From Bacillota bacterium (GTDB taxonomy: Bacteria; Bacillota; Clostridia; Lachnospirales; Lachnospiraceae): a stretch of 37,427 nt of DNA. The translations under genes were made by a program, and so were the position numbers. The notes below the pieces were generated by a model, which did not search any database, was not told where the DNA came from, and saw only the letters and a program-made list of their open reading frames with translations. How positions within the stretch are numbered: the stretch's first letter is position 1; the number at the start of each line of letters is the position of its first letter. Positions 21,984 to 32,098 of the stretch are shown in pieces. The DNA is taken from NCBI GenBank assembly GCA_023443225.1, contig JAEZVF010000063.1, positions 1-37,427 on the forward strand, given 5' to 3'.

Positions 21984-24542
21984 TTAAAGTTTTACACCAA
22001 ATCTCTCATTACACAATTGCTTTAATTCTTCAAAGACTTCTCTTGCCTCCACTCGGAGTTTCTCATCCTTTTCCATTCCAGGAACGATAACACCATACTC
22101 TTTAAACAGCTCAGATTCTGTAATCTTGGTAAGATCATTCTGAGTTTCAAATTCACCGGCTAGGAAACCATTGGCATAGACAATTCCTCCTTCTACCTCT
22201 AGATTATAAACTTCCTGTTCTTCCTCATAATCTATTTCATAAATTGCAGAAATATTGAATGGAGTGTTATCAGAACATAGAAGCTCATCATCTGATGTCA
22301 AGTGCATTGCACGAATTGCTCCACGCCCGGACAGTACCGGATGATCCTTTGTAACTAGTAGTTTCTTTCCGTTTGTAGCTTCAATACATACCAGAGATTT
22401 CTCAGTACCATAATAGAGTTCCAGTACCGGTTTGGAGCCTGTTGGGGTGGAAACCATATCATCTTTTTTTATTTCGCAAATCATCTTTTCAGTACCGTCC
22501 GCCATAAGAATGAGCGTATCTGCGGCAAAACAGCCCCATCTGATTTTTATAGGAGGAATGAACACGTTTGTGCTATTGCTACTTGTATAATATTGCTTTT
22601 GGTCCGGAAGAGAAGACAAACTTTTAATTGTGATTGGCATATCAAAATCCTGCAACTTACCAGTTTTGGGATCTTTTAACCGTATCTTGTAATAGAAACT
22701 AAACACCAAGTCAACAATTACACTCTTTGCCCCATTATCATAAACATTTTTGCTAAGCCGGCATCTCCAGTCATCAGGAAATTGAAATTGTACTGTTAGA
22801 TTTGTACTAGGATTTTTCGGTGATGCAGCCGGATGAAAGAAGCTTGCCATTTCTTCCGGTTTATAATTATACTCAGCAGCGCCTTTCCCTGAAACAAAAA
22901 GTTTACGATTATTGGTATCCGTATTCATTGCATAACCACAGAGGGCTGTTACCCCTGCATCCGGATTGAATGTTATGCTTCCACTGATGCCAAGCAAGGT
23001 GTTAACAGTATTATCGCTGTCATGATATTGTACTTGGTCCTTAGAGTAATCTTTATCTGAATTTTCACCAGAGGCTGCGCTACGGTCATACAGATAGATC
23101 AAAGGATTATTGTTTTTATTAGACTTTGGCGTATTAATCGTGATATTACTGACAACATCGTTTAGACCATTTACAAGGATAGCCTCAGTCTTTGCAATCT
23201 GTGCACTTAGTGTTGCATCCTGATTTGTAATGGTACGTGTGGATTTCTCCTGCATCATAATCCCATCAAGTCCCACATAATCCAATGGCCATGTGGAAAA
23301 GTAATAGTCTAATTCATTCTCGGAAGTTAAAGCAAAACTCTCCAAAATTGTTTCACTATCTCCCTCTTTGATACAGATTTCACCAGTCACAAAACTATTC
23401 GTTGGATCAGCATCATGAATCACAGTATAGTTAAATACATCCAGAGTTAAGGCTTCCTTGTTAGTCATCAATCCATCATTTCCATGCATCTTGGGATTTC
23501 CCGAGTCAAGGGCAGTAACTCCAAAGTTGAGAGGTATCGTGCCATCAGGGGAGGTTTCTTCCAAGCTGCCTTCTTTCGCCGCCTGCACTGTCCGCAAATA
23601 AGCATGATAGAATTTGGGATATTTGGCTGAAAGGAATTCTTCTCCCCCATAGTAATTAAGGAAGGCTTTCGCATGCCTAGTATTTGAGAAATCAAGTTCC
23701 ATACTGCCTTTAAACTCTTGCTCTAAAGCTATATGATCAAATAATCCAATGGAAGGAATCGACTTGTATTTTTGCAGTTTGATTCTAGTCCACTTCCCAG
23801 ATAACCCATCACAGCCATTGCGGCCTGGGAGCCCTTCTTTTGGTTTGTCTGCACCATCGTAATATTTTCCATTTGCTCCTGTTGATCCACCCTTTCCTCC
23901 GATACCACCAGGAGCTGCCTTACATTCTGTTTTCAGTGTATATCCGTCCTCTGAATCCCAGTGAACAAATAACATTTTTACCGCATTGCTTGCATTTCCG
24001 CCATTGCCACCTTTACCGCCGTTTCCACCGATAGTTCCAGGGTCGGATGGGGAGGTTCCATTCCATCCATTTCCGCCACTGCCACCATTGCCGCCATTAC
24101 CACCTTCACCACCAATACTCAACACAGTAATATTTCTGCCTAGTTCATTGATTACCAGACTGAAGGTCGTACGTAATTCCTCTGTTCCATTCGTACCATT
24201 CTCTCCACGTTCTCCGCAGCCGCCACCACTACCACCCTTGTCTCCTCTCTCTCCGTCTGTTCCAGGTATAGTTGTCACGATAATATCATAATCGGTCCAA
24301 TCTCGGATTTTCTCATACCTAGAGATGGTTGGATACTTTGCAAAAGTTGTATTTTCCGAGTTAGCAATACAGCTCAAGGGCTGAAGTTCTTCTATGGTAA
24401 ATTTTTGACCTGCCCTCAACTCAATATATGCACCCTCTTCAAGGTAAACTGTTCCGTAATGCATCGTATCCGTTGCCTTTCCCACTACTAAGGGCGAATC
24501 TTTGGTAATGATGATATTATCGTAATTCTTTCTCTTTTCCAT
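21984..24542 (-). CDS. Glycine-rich protein A with C-terminal Hint domain
   Basis: This 852-residue paralogue of the next gene begins NYDNIIITKDSPLVV and has HYGTVYLEEGAYIELRAG. Collagen-like and GGNGGNGGSGGNG blocks fill about residues 95-250. A ~420-residue middle region of unknown fold follows. A Hint (hedgehog/intein) domain starts at WGCFAADTLILMADG (about residue 670). It includes LLVTKDHPVLSGRG (the TxxHPv block B) and EVYNLEVEGGIVYANGFLAG, and the protein ends about 60 residues later. Hint domains self-cleave or splice, so processing near Cys672 is expected. There is no signal peptide. I chose the ATG at 24542, five bases after GGGAG. It lies 36 bases after the YD-repeat gene in the same operon. 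Confidence 0.8.
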   Translation of the reverse strand: MEKRKNYDNIIITKDSPLVVGKATDTMHYGTVYLEEGAYIELRAGQKFTIEELQPLSCIANSENTTFAKYPTISRYEKIRDWTDYDIIVTTIPGTDGERGDKGGSGGGCGERGENGTNGTEELRTTFSLVINELGRNITVLSIGGEGGNGGNGGSGGNGWNGTSPSDPGTIGGNGGKGGNGGNASNAVKMLFVHWDSEDGYTLKTECKAAPGGIGGKGGSTGANGKYYDGADKPKEGLPGRNGCDGLSGKWTRIKLQKYKSIPSIGLFDHIALEQEFKGSMELDFSNTRHAKAFLNYYGGEEFLSAKYPKFYHAYLRTVQAAKEGSLEETSPDGTIPLNFGVTALDSGNPKMHGNDGLMTNKEALTLDVFNYTVIHDADPTNSFVTGEICIKEGDSETILESFALTSENELDYYFSTWPLDYVGLDGIMMQEKSTRTITNQDATLSAQIAKTEAILVNGLNDVVSNITINTPKSNKNNNPLIYLYDRSAASGENSDKDYSKDQVQYHDSDNTVNTLLGISGSITFNPDAGVTALCGYAMNTDTNNRKLFVSGKGAAEYNYKPEEMASFFHPAASPKNPSTNLTVQFQFPDDWRCRLSKNVYDNGAKSVIVDLVFSFYYKIRLKDPKTGKLQDFDMPITIKSLSSLPDQKQYYTSSNSTNVFIPPIKIRWGCFAADTLILMADGTEKMICEIKKDDMVSTPTGSKPVLELYYGTEKSLVCIEATNGKKLLVTKDHPVLSGRGAIRAMHLTSDDELLCSDNTPFNISAIYEIDYEEEQEVYNLEVEGGIVYANGFLAGEFETQNDLTKITESELFKEYGVIVPGMEKDEKLRVEAREVFEELKQLCNERFGVKL

Positions 24543-24552
24543 TTTAACTCCC

Positions 24553-24573
24553 ATCTGCGACCTTTGGTCGCAT
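24553..24573. repeat. Palindromic 21-bp repeat, copy 2
   Basis: ATCTGCGACCTTTGGTCGCA plus T is a perfect GCGACC/GGTCGC hairpin in the gap between the YD-repeat gene and glycine-rich gene A. It is close to 1516-1536. Here it could modulate the relative expression of the two genes. Confidence 0.5.
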
Positions 24574-24578
24574 CCTAC

Positions 24579-27500
24579 TTAATGTTGAAATGCTCTTGTG
24601 AGCCAAGCCCAGCAATTTAATGTAACAGGTGTTCTGGCCCAGAGAGGTTGGTAAATTCCAGCCTCTGATGAAGTACGGATTACATACGATGTGCAGTTAT
24701 TAAATATTTTGTTGTATCTGCCATAATCATTAATGGGAAGCATTTTATTACGAGCTCTTTGGGCAACATCAGCAGTAACATTTACCCATTGCTGCGTGCT
24801 ATTACCTAAACTTGGATTTCCTGTATAAATCTTTGCATGTCTGACATCATTTATCACATCACCATATCCCAGATGGCTAAATGTATCCGGGGCTCCCACT
24901 GTTCCAGTTCTCACACCGATTCCAGAATGACTTCCACATCCACTACCATTCGTCCAGTTTACATAGCCAATCTGCTCACCAGCTCCGCCATTATTTCTTA
25001 CCATGCTTTTTGCATTACGAGCTGCCGTTGACATTCCAGTTGCTGCTCCCAGTACTCCACCAAAGCAAGCTCCTATCAGCGCATTTGATGTGACATTATC
25101 AAGGAAGGCCTTTCCGTTATTGATATTCAGCAGTCCGTTCGTAACTACTCCATCCGCTGCACCGACAATCATCCCACTTGCAGCATCATATAACATGGAT
25201 GCAGCTACTCCCATGGATGCTGGCATCGCTGCACCGATTCCTGCAGATACCATACCAAACACTGCACCTGCACCCATCTGAATTCCCCACGAACTCCAAG
25301 AAAAATCATCATTGATTGCAGACGTGATACTATAGATTGTACTTGCAATACCTGCACCTATGATACCTGCTGCCAGAATAGAAAGAGCTACACCAACACC
25401 TCCTCCTAATCCAGCCGTGGCAACCGTTATGGCAACACCCACGGTAATCAAAACTACCCCAACCACCAGAGAAGCAAAGAAACCACCAATATTAAATGCG
25501 CCATCTGGATCAAAATAATTAATCCAATCACACCCTCCATAAATATAAGGATTCGGATATTGTGCTTCGGTATCCGGACTTAAGAATCTACCAAGCAACG
25601 GATCATAGAATCTTAATTTAAAACGATACAAACCGGTTTGTTCATACCTGGCTCCAGCAAAACGAAGCGGAATTAGGTCTGTTGGAAGCAATTCGCTTTC
25701 CCAAAGACCTATGATATTTCCAAACAAATCATAATCATAGGCTGCCAAAAGCTCCTTGTTGTCTGCAATGCCGCAGATGGATGAGCGATAATCCCGAATA
25801 AGATAATATACTTTACCATCTACTATTTGTGCAAATGCGCCATTTGCACCATGTACAAGCAGAGTCACTTTACCATCTTGAGTGCTTTCAAAGAAGAGCT
25901 TGCCATCCTCCGACTCTACCGACAATGACATTCCCTTTCCTGTATCATACCCACAGATACCACTTCCAATCGTATAATGAATGGAAGAATGTTCTGTTTT
26001 CATACTTTTAACCATTTGAGTCACTGGCTCGTACATCAGTTCGAACCGATTAGATACTGCTTTCATTGCACCATATCCCTCATAATCCACTTTGGCTCCA
26101 TCAACAGTGTCCAGTCGATTCTTTCCGGGCTGATATACCATACCAGTTTTCACCTGATTGCCATTGGCATCATAAAGGTAACGGAATGTTTCCTGGTCAT
26201 TGATAGCAGCCGAAGATACTCTGCCCAGATCATCATAAGTAGCACACAGCTCACCGGATTGTTGATATGAATTACTTCGGTCGAAGAAATACTTCGTTTT
26301 GACATTTGAAATATGTCCTCCCTTTTTACTTGTATTCGTTACTCCATTGTTATCAAAATAGGCAATCTTTTGATGAAAGTAGGTTCCATCAATGCTCGTA
26401 AGGTAATTTGCAGAATTGTAAGTATAATCACGTCGAATATTATCCCCAAAGATTTCATGCTCTAAGCTGCCTTGGGAGGTATACCCACACTCGTAAATTG
26501 TGATTTGGTTAAACTTAATATAGTTCAATTCCTTATTCACACCGTAGGAATAAGTCAGACTTCCGTCAGAGGGCACACCTGTTCGTCTTTCAACGACATT
26601 ACCTGCTGTATCATAGGAAGTAATGCACTCCTCTTTTCTACCAGCTGTCATTAGGATGTAGCGAATCTGTCTGCCATATTCATCGTATTCATACCGCTCT
26701 TCCACTTCTTTATGATCAATTGTGGTAATCAGCCTCGTAAGTTGGCCAATCTGGTTTACAGGAATAGCAGCGTCCAAAGCTTCATCGTAGAAGTATTGTC
26801 GGACAGGAACTCCACCGATCGGTCTTTCATTATCCTCATCTACGATCTTACGAAGTGCAGAATCGTTCCAAGGTGATTGCACATAACCGATTTCTGTTTT
26901 TCTGCCATATTGATCATACAAATGATAGATATATTGTCCGCTTGATTTGTCTTGTTGAATAAACCGCAAGTTTCCATAATGGTCATAAACACATAGAACT
27001 TCATCGGTGTCTGGATCCTTACGCCTTGCAATATTTCCAAGAGAATCATACTCTATCGTGCTTACAAATTTTTCCGAATCATTTTTTACAGAATCGTCCT
27101 CATAGAATGAAAAGTAATTCGGATAGTAAATCTTTTTCTGATTGCCACGTGCATCAAGTTCATAAGCAGTTATCTCACTAACTTTCTTATTTTCAGAAAT
27201 CTTAGCACTCATGACCTTTCCTTTACCATCCTGAATGTTAAGCGTAACCATACCATCTGCGTCAGTTATCATATCACCTGCACTGAACCCGTCCTTTAAA
27301 AATGACTTGAAACCACCTGCTGAACAGGATGCATGCTTTACTGTAAAACCACTACCAAACGCATACGCTTTGCCTGGCTGTGCCATTTCATTTACTTCTG
27401 GTTTGGAACTCGAACTAGTTTTGAATGCTGTACATGGGAAACCCTCTGCCTCTGGAAAAAAAGCATTGATCTCACCACCAGTTTTACCCGTTACTTTGTC

Positions 27501-30500
27501 GTAGCTTGTTACATAACCACCTCGGTATCCCCATGGTGCATTCATAAGCATAAGCTGTGTTGTGCGAGCTGTTTGTACACCAAGTTCGTTATAGATCGTC
27601 TGGACAATTCGAATGCCATTCTCTGTGACAATCTGATCCTGTACAATCCTGCCCGAATTATCTCCACAGCTTATCGATATACTTGGATTTGGGATATAAC
27701 CAATACAGCGGATATCAGAAGCATTGTTCATTGTAAGAAAAGGATTTTCACCTTCTGATGTAAAGGTAAAGAGGACAACACCATCACCGCAGAAGCTGCA
27801 TCGGTTCCCCATTTTTATTAGGTAATACCAGTTTCCTTTTGGAATTGCAGCTTTTTGTACCATGGAACCCTTTTGGAGTATCCATTCATTATTTGATCCC
27901 ATTAAATTAATATTACTATAGGAAATGTTGGGTATTCTTCCCTCAAGTGAAAAGATCAATGCAAAATGATCCGAAGGAGTAAATGACCAGCCTGATTTAT
28001 CCGGATAAAACCATGGATTCGGCAGATAGCCCTGCCCACCATCGTACCAAACACCATAAGAGGAAGGTTTTATTGTGTACATTTCATTGGGTGTGGTTCC
28101 TGAATGATAAATGGTATTCGAGAAAGAGATGAAATTTCCGTCATCACTCACATCGACACAAGGGGAATCGTATCTGTCAAAGTAGGTAAATTTACCAGGA
28201 CCATAATTTTTATGAGTAGCTGACTGTAATTTCAAATCACCTGAATATACATATGCTTCTCCTCTTGCAAGCACTGGCGTAATATAAACTGCATCAATAT
28301 AGACATCCTTATCCCCAGAGATCATTATTGTTGCATATTCAGCAATACTACTAGCAGTAAAGTTTTCAGAATAAACAACCCATCCTTCTTTTGGTGCAAA
28401 TGCCTTTTCTGTGATAGAACCCCTACCAAAATCCACCTTGACACGAACGCTAGCGCCTGATTTTGCACTAAATCGCAGATGTAGCTCACTGTTCCTAACC
28501 TTATTTTGTGCTATCAATCGTTTCCCAGCAATCAGTTTTAAGCAGTAGGAACCACTGAAGCGTTCCCCCGCGGTGATGTATTCATCCACTTTTTTTTGGT
28601 CAATCGTTAATCCAGCAGTTGATTCATAAGATTCAAATCCACAGTAAAGAACTTCATCAGTGTTAGCATCGCTTGTAACAGCGATGGGATAAAGACCATT
28701 CTTATCATACAAAGTCGAGGTTGGTATTGCACGCTCATTCGTCGAACATAAAGGCCTGCAGTGGCGGTCAACTTCTGTTACACGGCTGACAGTCAGCCAT
28801 TCTCCAGAAGTTCTTCCCATGGTATATTCACCCGTCTGATAATAATATCCTGCTTCGTTTTTATCGTAATCATATCGAACTGCATTTATCGTCATATTTT
28901 CAGTCTCATTTATTTCTGTTGACTTTACTATATCACCCAAGATATTCAAGTCTTCCATCTCTTTTATATCCTCAAAGGCATATCGTATCGTTTTTGTCAC
29001 TGTAATTTTATTTCCATCCTTATCAAAAAACAGTTTCCTTTCCTTCCGTTTTCGATAGTATTTAGGTTCATATTCGTATTCGATAAAAGTTTTTATCTCA
29101 TCGACTATGCTTTCGCTATTTGCTTGTGTTAGAGAGAACCTCTTTACATAATTTATTTTCCCTATCCTAGTTTGTTGTATACAAAAGCCATGGCTATCAA
29201 ATGCTTTCATATAGCAACGATCCTCCGATATTTTTTCACCATCCCCGTCGTAGGAAATGCATTTATTTACTTGTCCCGCAAAATGAGTATAAAAATCAGC
29301 AACATTACTGTAATCATCCGGTGTAGGATAAGGAACTCGAGGTGGTGCACTGCCATTATAATAGGAGTAAATTGTTCTTCCAAAACTTCCGTCATTTGCG
29401 GCAGGAAGAACAGAAGCAACTCCCGCTGCAAAGCTATCGCTCTCAAGCCTTGCGGAATCCATATCATAATCAAGGAATACGGTTTGTTTGTCCATGCCGG
29501 AATCCAGTGTAACATAGGTAAGGAGCGTGACCGGCGGTGAGGCTTTATAGTAATTTTGTCTAAACATATTTTGAAAACTAAGACCGGAAGGCTGACCTGG
29601 AACAGAGGAAAGGAAAAAGCAGGAAGACCCGGCTTCATAGAAAGAGTTACCTCCTGTAAGCCCTCCTATAATATCAGTGCTTCTTCCTAGTCTAGTGGGA
29701 GACATCGGAACAAATCGGGTCAAATTTGCCTGTGGAATGGAATAAAGCAGATAACTGCCATCTGGACCAAGACGGACACTTGATATATCTGCCTCGTTTG
29801 GCAGATAACCTATGATTATCCATTTATCATCCGAATTTCGTGAATAGATAGATCGTCCTAGTATGGCATAATCCGAAATAACAAGCGGTTGGCATATTCC
29901 ATACAGAATTGATAAGGAATCTGCATATGGTGCACCATCCTCCGTCCAGGCATTTAAAACCGCATCAAATCGGCTGGAACGAAACCTTTGCGTACCATTA
30001 GTCTGTTTTTCTACACCAAGAAACAGGTCGCAGCCGTATGCGTAGGTATATTCACAATCTTCAGATACAGGAAACAGTGTTGTTTTCATAAAGCCAGTCG
30101 GTGTATAACGAAGGGCTGTGTTTGCAAAGCCTATCATCGTATCTGTGGTAATGCTGTAATAAGTCGGATTGCCAGAGGATCTTGGCTGTGAAACGTTCAA
30201 TATCTCATTACTGATGATTTGAAAATCCTTATCCCATGCAATGGCAATCATTGTTGCATCTACCATATCGCCATTGTCTGCTATAAAACATGCACTTGCA
30301 AGACTAGCATTGATTGACCATACAGGAAGAGAATTTTCATAGTTCCAGGTAACGGATGCAGGTACATCCAGTGCGTTCCCAATTTTCCATTCGTGTGATT
30401 CATCACTGTAGAAGGTTACTACTCGCACGCTCCTACTGTTATCGTAGCCATATGCTCCAAAGATACAATTGTTACCGGCACCAATGGTCTGCCTCCCCAT

Positions 30501-32009
30501 ACAATCAACGGGAAGTTCAAACTCGTGCCACATATTATCAATATAATTAAACTGATATATCAATATACCATTCCTATCCGGATATTGGATACCAACAAAA
30601 TCTGTACCACAAGCAATACTTGGACGAAGGGCACTTGGAAGAGTTACATCAAACCCCTCCCAATCGTATCTTCTTACCGGAACACGTTTGATGATACGAA
30701 GAGCATAAGTATTATCTTTCAGTGATAAATACCGCACTACAGCAATTCCATTTCCTATAAAGAGACTTGCATCTGCGATATACCGATTTTCCAGTACTTC
30801 ATCTTCATAAATCTGCCAGTTCATATCCCAGCTAACAATTTTCAGCTTTGCAAGAGAATCCTTAGTGAATAAAACTGCTGTGAAATCCGAACCATTCAAA
30901 ATAGATTGATTCCAGTCATCACTGCAAGAAAGGAAGGTATCTGGAACATAAGTATTACTTTCCAGCTTTGAATAGCCAAACTCTAATGCTCCCTCACGTG
31001 GATAGGTTAGTTTGGATATGTGCCCCGCATATTCCCCAGTTGTATTCCAATCCAGCTTCAAAGGCGGAAGTAACTCCCCTCCTTTGGGCTTTTGACTAAC
31101 GGATACTAATAGTCTTTTCACTTCCTTTTCTGCAGCAGGAACCAACTCATAAGATAATATCTGTGAGTACAATAAGGAGCCTTCCGCTGAATAAACATCC
31201 AGCGAATCTAAGTAATGCCTTTCACATAGTAACTGATATACACCACTTTCTAGATTATGCATAAGATCATATTCATTACTTTGCTTTGGACGGTAATTCA
31301 GTTTAATCCTTTGTCCAAAAGCTGAAAATGCCTCCTTTAAATGCATTTCGGAAGTGTAAAAACATCCACCAAGTGGGAGTTTAACATTATCATAGACAAA
31401 AGCTATTGAATTGCCGTAACGACTTGTCACCTTTGAGAGATACCAACCAACAGCAAATTCTTCACCGCCTGCATTGTTACAAGGGCCTGTCCAATTCCCC
31501 CAGCAAACATTCACTTCCAAGCTGTCGTATGTACCGCCAAAGGTCCAAACAGAGCCATCATCCTTGATGACGTCCCATTTATCATCATACCGTCTGAATA
31601 CCCAGAATGGGTGCTCAATAGACATAAACTCTACAAAGTCACCTCTTAAACCAGTACGATACAGTGGGAATTCTCCGCCTTGTCCCGACAGATAATAATC
31701 GGATTGATAGGTGTTTTTCATTCCACGGTTCTTTGTTATGATGGCAGAGAGCGGCATACTCATTCCAAATCCTAGAACACCGTTGTTGCAAAGACGATTC
31801 GTTTTAAAAAACTCTTCGTCCTTGGCCCCATAGCACCCTGCTAGGGTGAGGTCCAATCCATCCAGACCATCCAGACTTACCAACCGAATATCTGATATGA
31901 CTGCACCACGATAAAGGTTAACATTCTTCATGATGCTGTCCTGTGCTGTGGAAGCCTTTTGTCCAATAAATGGAGCTGCTGATACACTTCCTGACTCAAG
32001 GTATGCCAT
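24579..32009 (-). CDS. Giant YD-repeat/Tc-type protein with C-terminal papain-like domain
   Basis: This 2476-residue protein has no signal peptide. The N-terminus (to about 340) resembles the SpvB/TcaC beta-sandwich of Tc toxins, and a beta-propeller-like part follows (to about 800). A carbohydrate-binding-like segment lies near 1190-1290. YD repeats follow (YDHYGNLRF, YDQYGRKTE, YDEYGRQIRY, YDANGNQ, YDLFGN). The RHS core is RFYDPLLGRFLSPDTEAQYP...YFDPDG (about 2135-2170), whose Asp-containing end is the known self-cleavage site. A glycine-rich hydrophobic stretch precedes the last ~120 residues, with GCGSHSGIGVRTG and later NNCTSYV. This His-then-NC order recalls permuted NlpC/P60 or LRAT-type hydrolases, so it may be the toxic payload. 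AAGGAGGAG precedes the ATG. No clear immunity gene is adjacent. Confidence 0.85.
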   Translation of the reverse strand: MAYLESGSVSAAPFIGQKASTAQDSIMKNVNLYRGAVISDIRLVSLDGLDGLDLTLAGCYGAKDEEFFKTNRLCNNGVLGFGMSMPLSAIITKNRGMKNTYQSDYYLSGQGGEFPLYRTGLRGDFVEFMSIEHPFWVFRRYDDKWDVIKDDGSVWTFGGTYDSLEVNVCWGNWTGPCNNAGGEEFAVGWYLSKVTSRYGNSIAFVYDNVKLPLGGCFYTSEMHLKEAFSAFGQRIKLNYRPKQSNEYDLMHNLESGVYQLLCERHYLDSLDVYSAEGSLLYSQILSYELVPAAEKEVKRLLVSVSQKPKGGELLPPLKLDWNTTGEYAGHISKLTYPREGALEFGYSKLESNTYVPDTFLSCSDDWNQSILNGSDFTAVLFTKDSLAKLKIVSWDMNWQIYEDEVLENRYIADASLFIGNGIAVVRYLSLKDNTYALRIIKRVPVRRYDWEGFDVTLPSALRPSIACGTDFVGIQYPDRNGILIYQFNYIDNMWHEFELPVDCMGRQTIGAGNNCIFGAYGYDNSRSVRVVTFYSDESHEWKIGNALDVPASVTWNYENSLPVWSINASLASACFIADNGDMVDATMIAIAWDKDFQIISNEILNVSQPRSSGNPTYYSITTDTMIGFANTALRYTPTGFMKTTLFPVSEDCEYTYAYGCDLFLGVEKQTNGTQRFRSSRFDAVLNAWTEDGAPYADSLSILYGICQPLVISDYAILGRSIYSRNSDDKWIIIGYLPNEADISSVRLGPDGSYLLYSIPQANLTRFVPMSPTRLGRSTDIIGGLTGGNSFYEAGSSCFFLSSVPGQPSGLSFQNMFRQNYYKASPPVTLLTYVTLDSGMDKQTVFLDYDMDSARLESDSFAAGVASVLPAANDGSFGRTIYSYYNGSAPPRVPYPTPDDYSNVADFYTHFAGQVNKCISYDGDGEKISEDRCYMKAFDSHGFCIQQTRIGKINYVKRFSLTQANSESIVDEIKTFIEYEYEPKYYRKRKERKLFFDKDGNKITVTKTIRYAFEDIKEMEDLNILGDIVKSTEINETENMTINAVRYDYDKNEAGYYYQTGEYTMGRTSGEWLTVSRVTEVDRHCRPLCSTNERAIPTSTLYDKNGLYPIAVTSDANTDEVLYCGFESYESTAGLTIDQKKVDEYITAGERFSGSYCLKLIAGKRLIAQNKVRNSELHLRFSAKSGASVRVKVDFGRGSITEKAFAPKEGWVVYSENFTASSIAEYATIMISGDKDVYIDAVYITPVLARGEAYVYSGDLKLQSATHKNYGPGKFTYFDRYDSPCVDVSDDGNFISFSNTIYHSGTTPNEMYTIKPSSYGVWYDGGQGYLPNPWFYPDKSGWSFTPSDHFALIFSLEGRIPNISYSNINLMGSNNEWILQKGSMVQKAAIPKGNWYYLIKMGNRCSFCGDGVVLFTFTSEGENPFLTMNNASDIRCIGYIPNPSISISCGDNSGRIVQDQIVTENGIRIVQTIYNELGVQTARTTQLMLMNAPWGYRGGYVTSYDKVTGKTGGEINAFFPEAEGFPCTAFKTSSSSKPEVNEMAQPGKAYAFGSGFTVKHASCSAGGFKSFLKDGFSAGDMITDADGMVTLNIQDGKGKVMSAKISENKKVSEITAYELDARGNQKKIYYPNYFSFYEDDSVKNDSEKFVSTIEYDSLGNIARRKDPDTDEVLCVYDHYGNLRFIQQDKSSGQYIYHLYDQYGRKTEIGYVQSPWNDSALRKIVDEDNERPIGGVPVRQYFYDEALDAAIPVNQIGQLTRLITTIDHKEVEERYEYDEYGRQIRYILMTAGRKEECITSYDTAGNVVERRTGVPSDGSLTYSYGVNKELNYIKFNQITIYECGYTSQGSLEHEIFGDNIRRDYTYNSANYLTSIDGTYFHQKIAYFDNNGVTNTSKKGGHISNVKTKYFFDRSNSYQQSGELCATYDDLGRVSSAAINDQETFRYLYDANGNQVKTGMVYQPGKNRLDTVDGAKVDYEGYGAMKAVSNRFELMYEPVTQMVKSMKTEHSSIHYTIGSGICGYDTGKGMSLSVESEDGKLFFESTQDGKVTLLVHGANGAFAQIVDGKVYYLIRDYRSSICGIADNKELLAAYDYDLFGNIIGLWESELLPTDLIPLRFAGARYEQTGLYRFKLRFYDPLLGRFLSPDTEAQYPNPYIYGGCDWINYFDPDGAFNIGGFFASLVVGVVLITVGVAITVATAGLGGGVGVALSILAAGIIGAGIASTIYSITSAINDDFSWSSWGIQMGAGAVFGMVSAGIGAAMPASMGVAASMLYDAASGMIVGAADGVVTNGLLNINNGKAFLDNVTSNALIGACFGGVLGAATGMSTAARNAKSMVRNNGGAGEQIGYVNWTNGSGCGSHSGIGVRTGTVGAPDTFSHLGYGDVINDVRHAKIYTGNPSLGNSTQQWVNVTADVAQRARNKMLPINDYGRYNKIFNNCTSYVIRTSSEAGIYQPLWARTPVTLNCWAWLTRAFQH

Positions 32010-32054
32010 ATACTTACTCCTCCTTAATTAGATGATTAAAACAATAAATAAAAA

Positions 32055-32085
32055 CTCTAAACCTTAGTGTCTTTAAGGTTTAGAG
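32055..32085 (-). terminator. Intrinsic terminator/attenuator in the leader of the YD-repeat gene
   Basis: CTCTAAACCTTA and TAAGGTTTAGAG form a perfect 12-bp stem with a 7-base loop, followed by TTTTT on the minus strand. It ends 46 bases before the giant gene's start, so transcription starting further upstream must pass it. It also follows the tRNA-like element by 13 bases, as a tRNA gene terminator would. Confidence 0.75.
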
Positions 32086-32098
32086 AATTTTCTAAAGA

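Noticed and set aside
23986..24291. Long proline-rich plus-strand open frame opposite the glycine-rich region
   Set aside because: It is the antisense shadow of GGx repeats (proline codons mirror glycine codons) and has no ribosome binding site.
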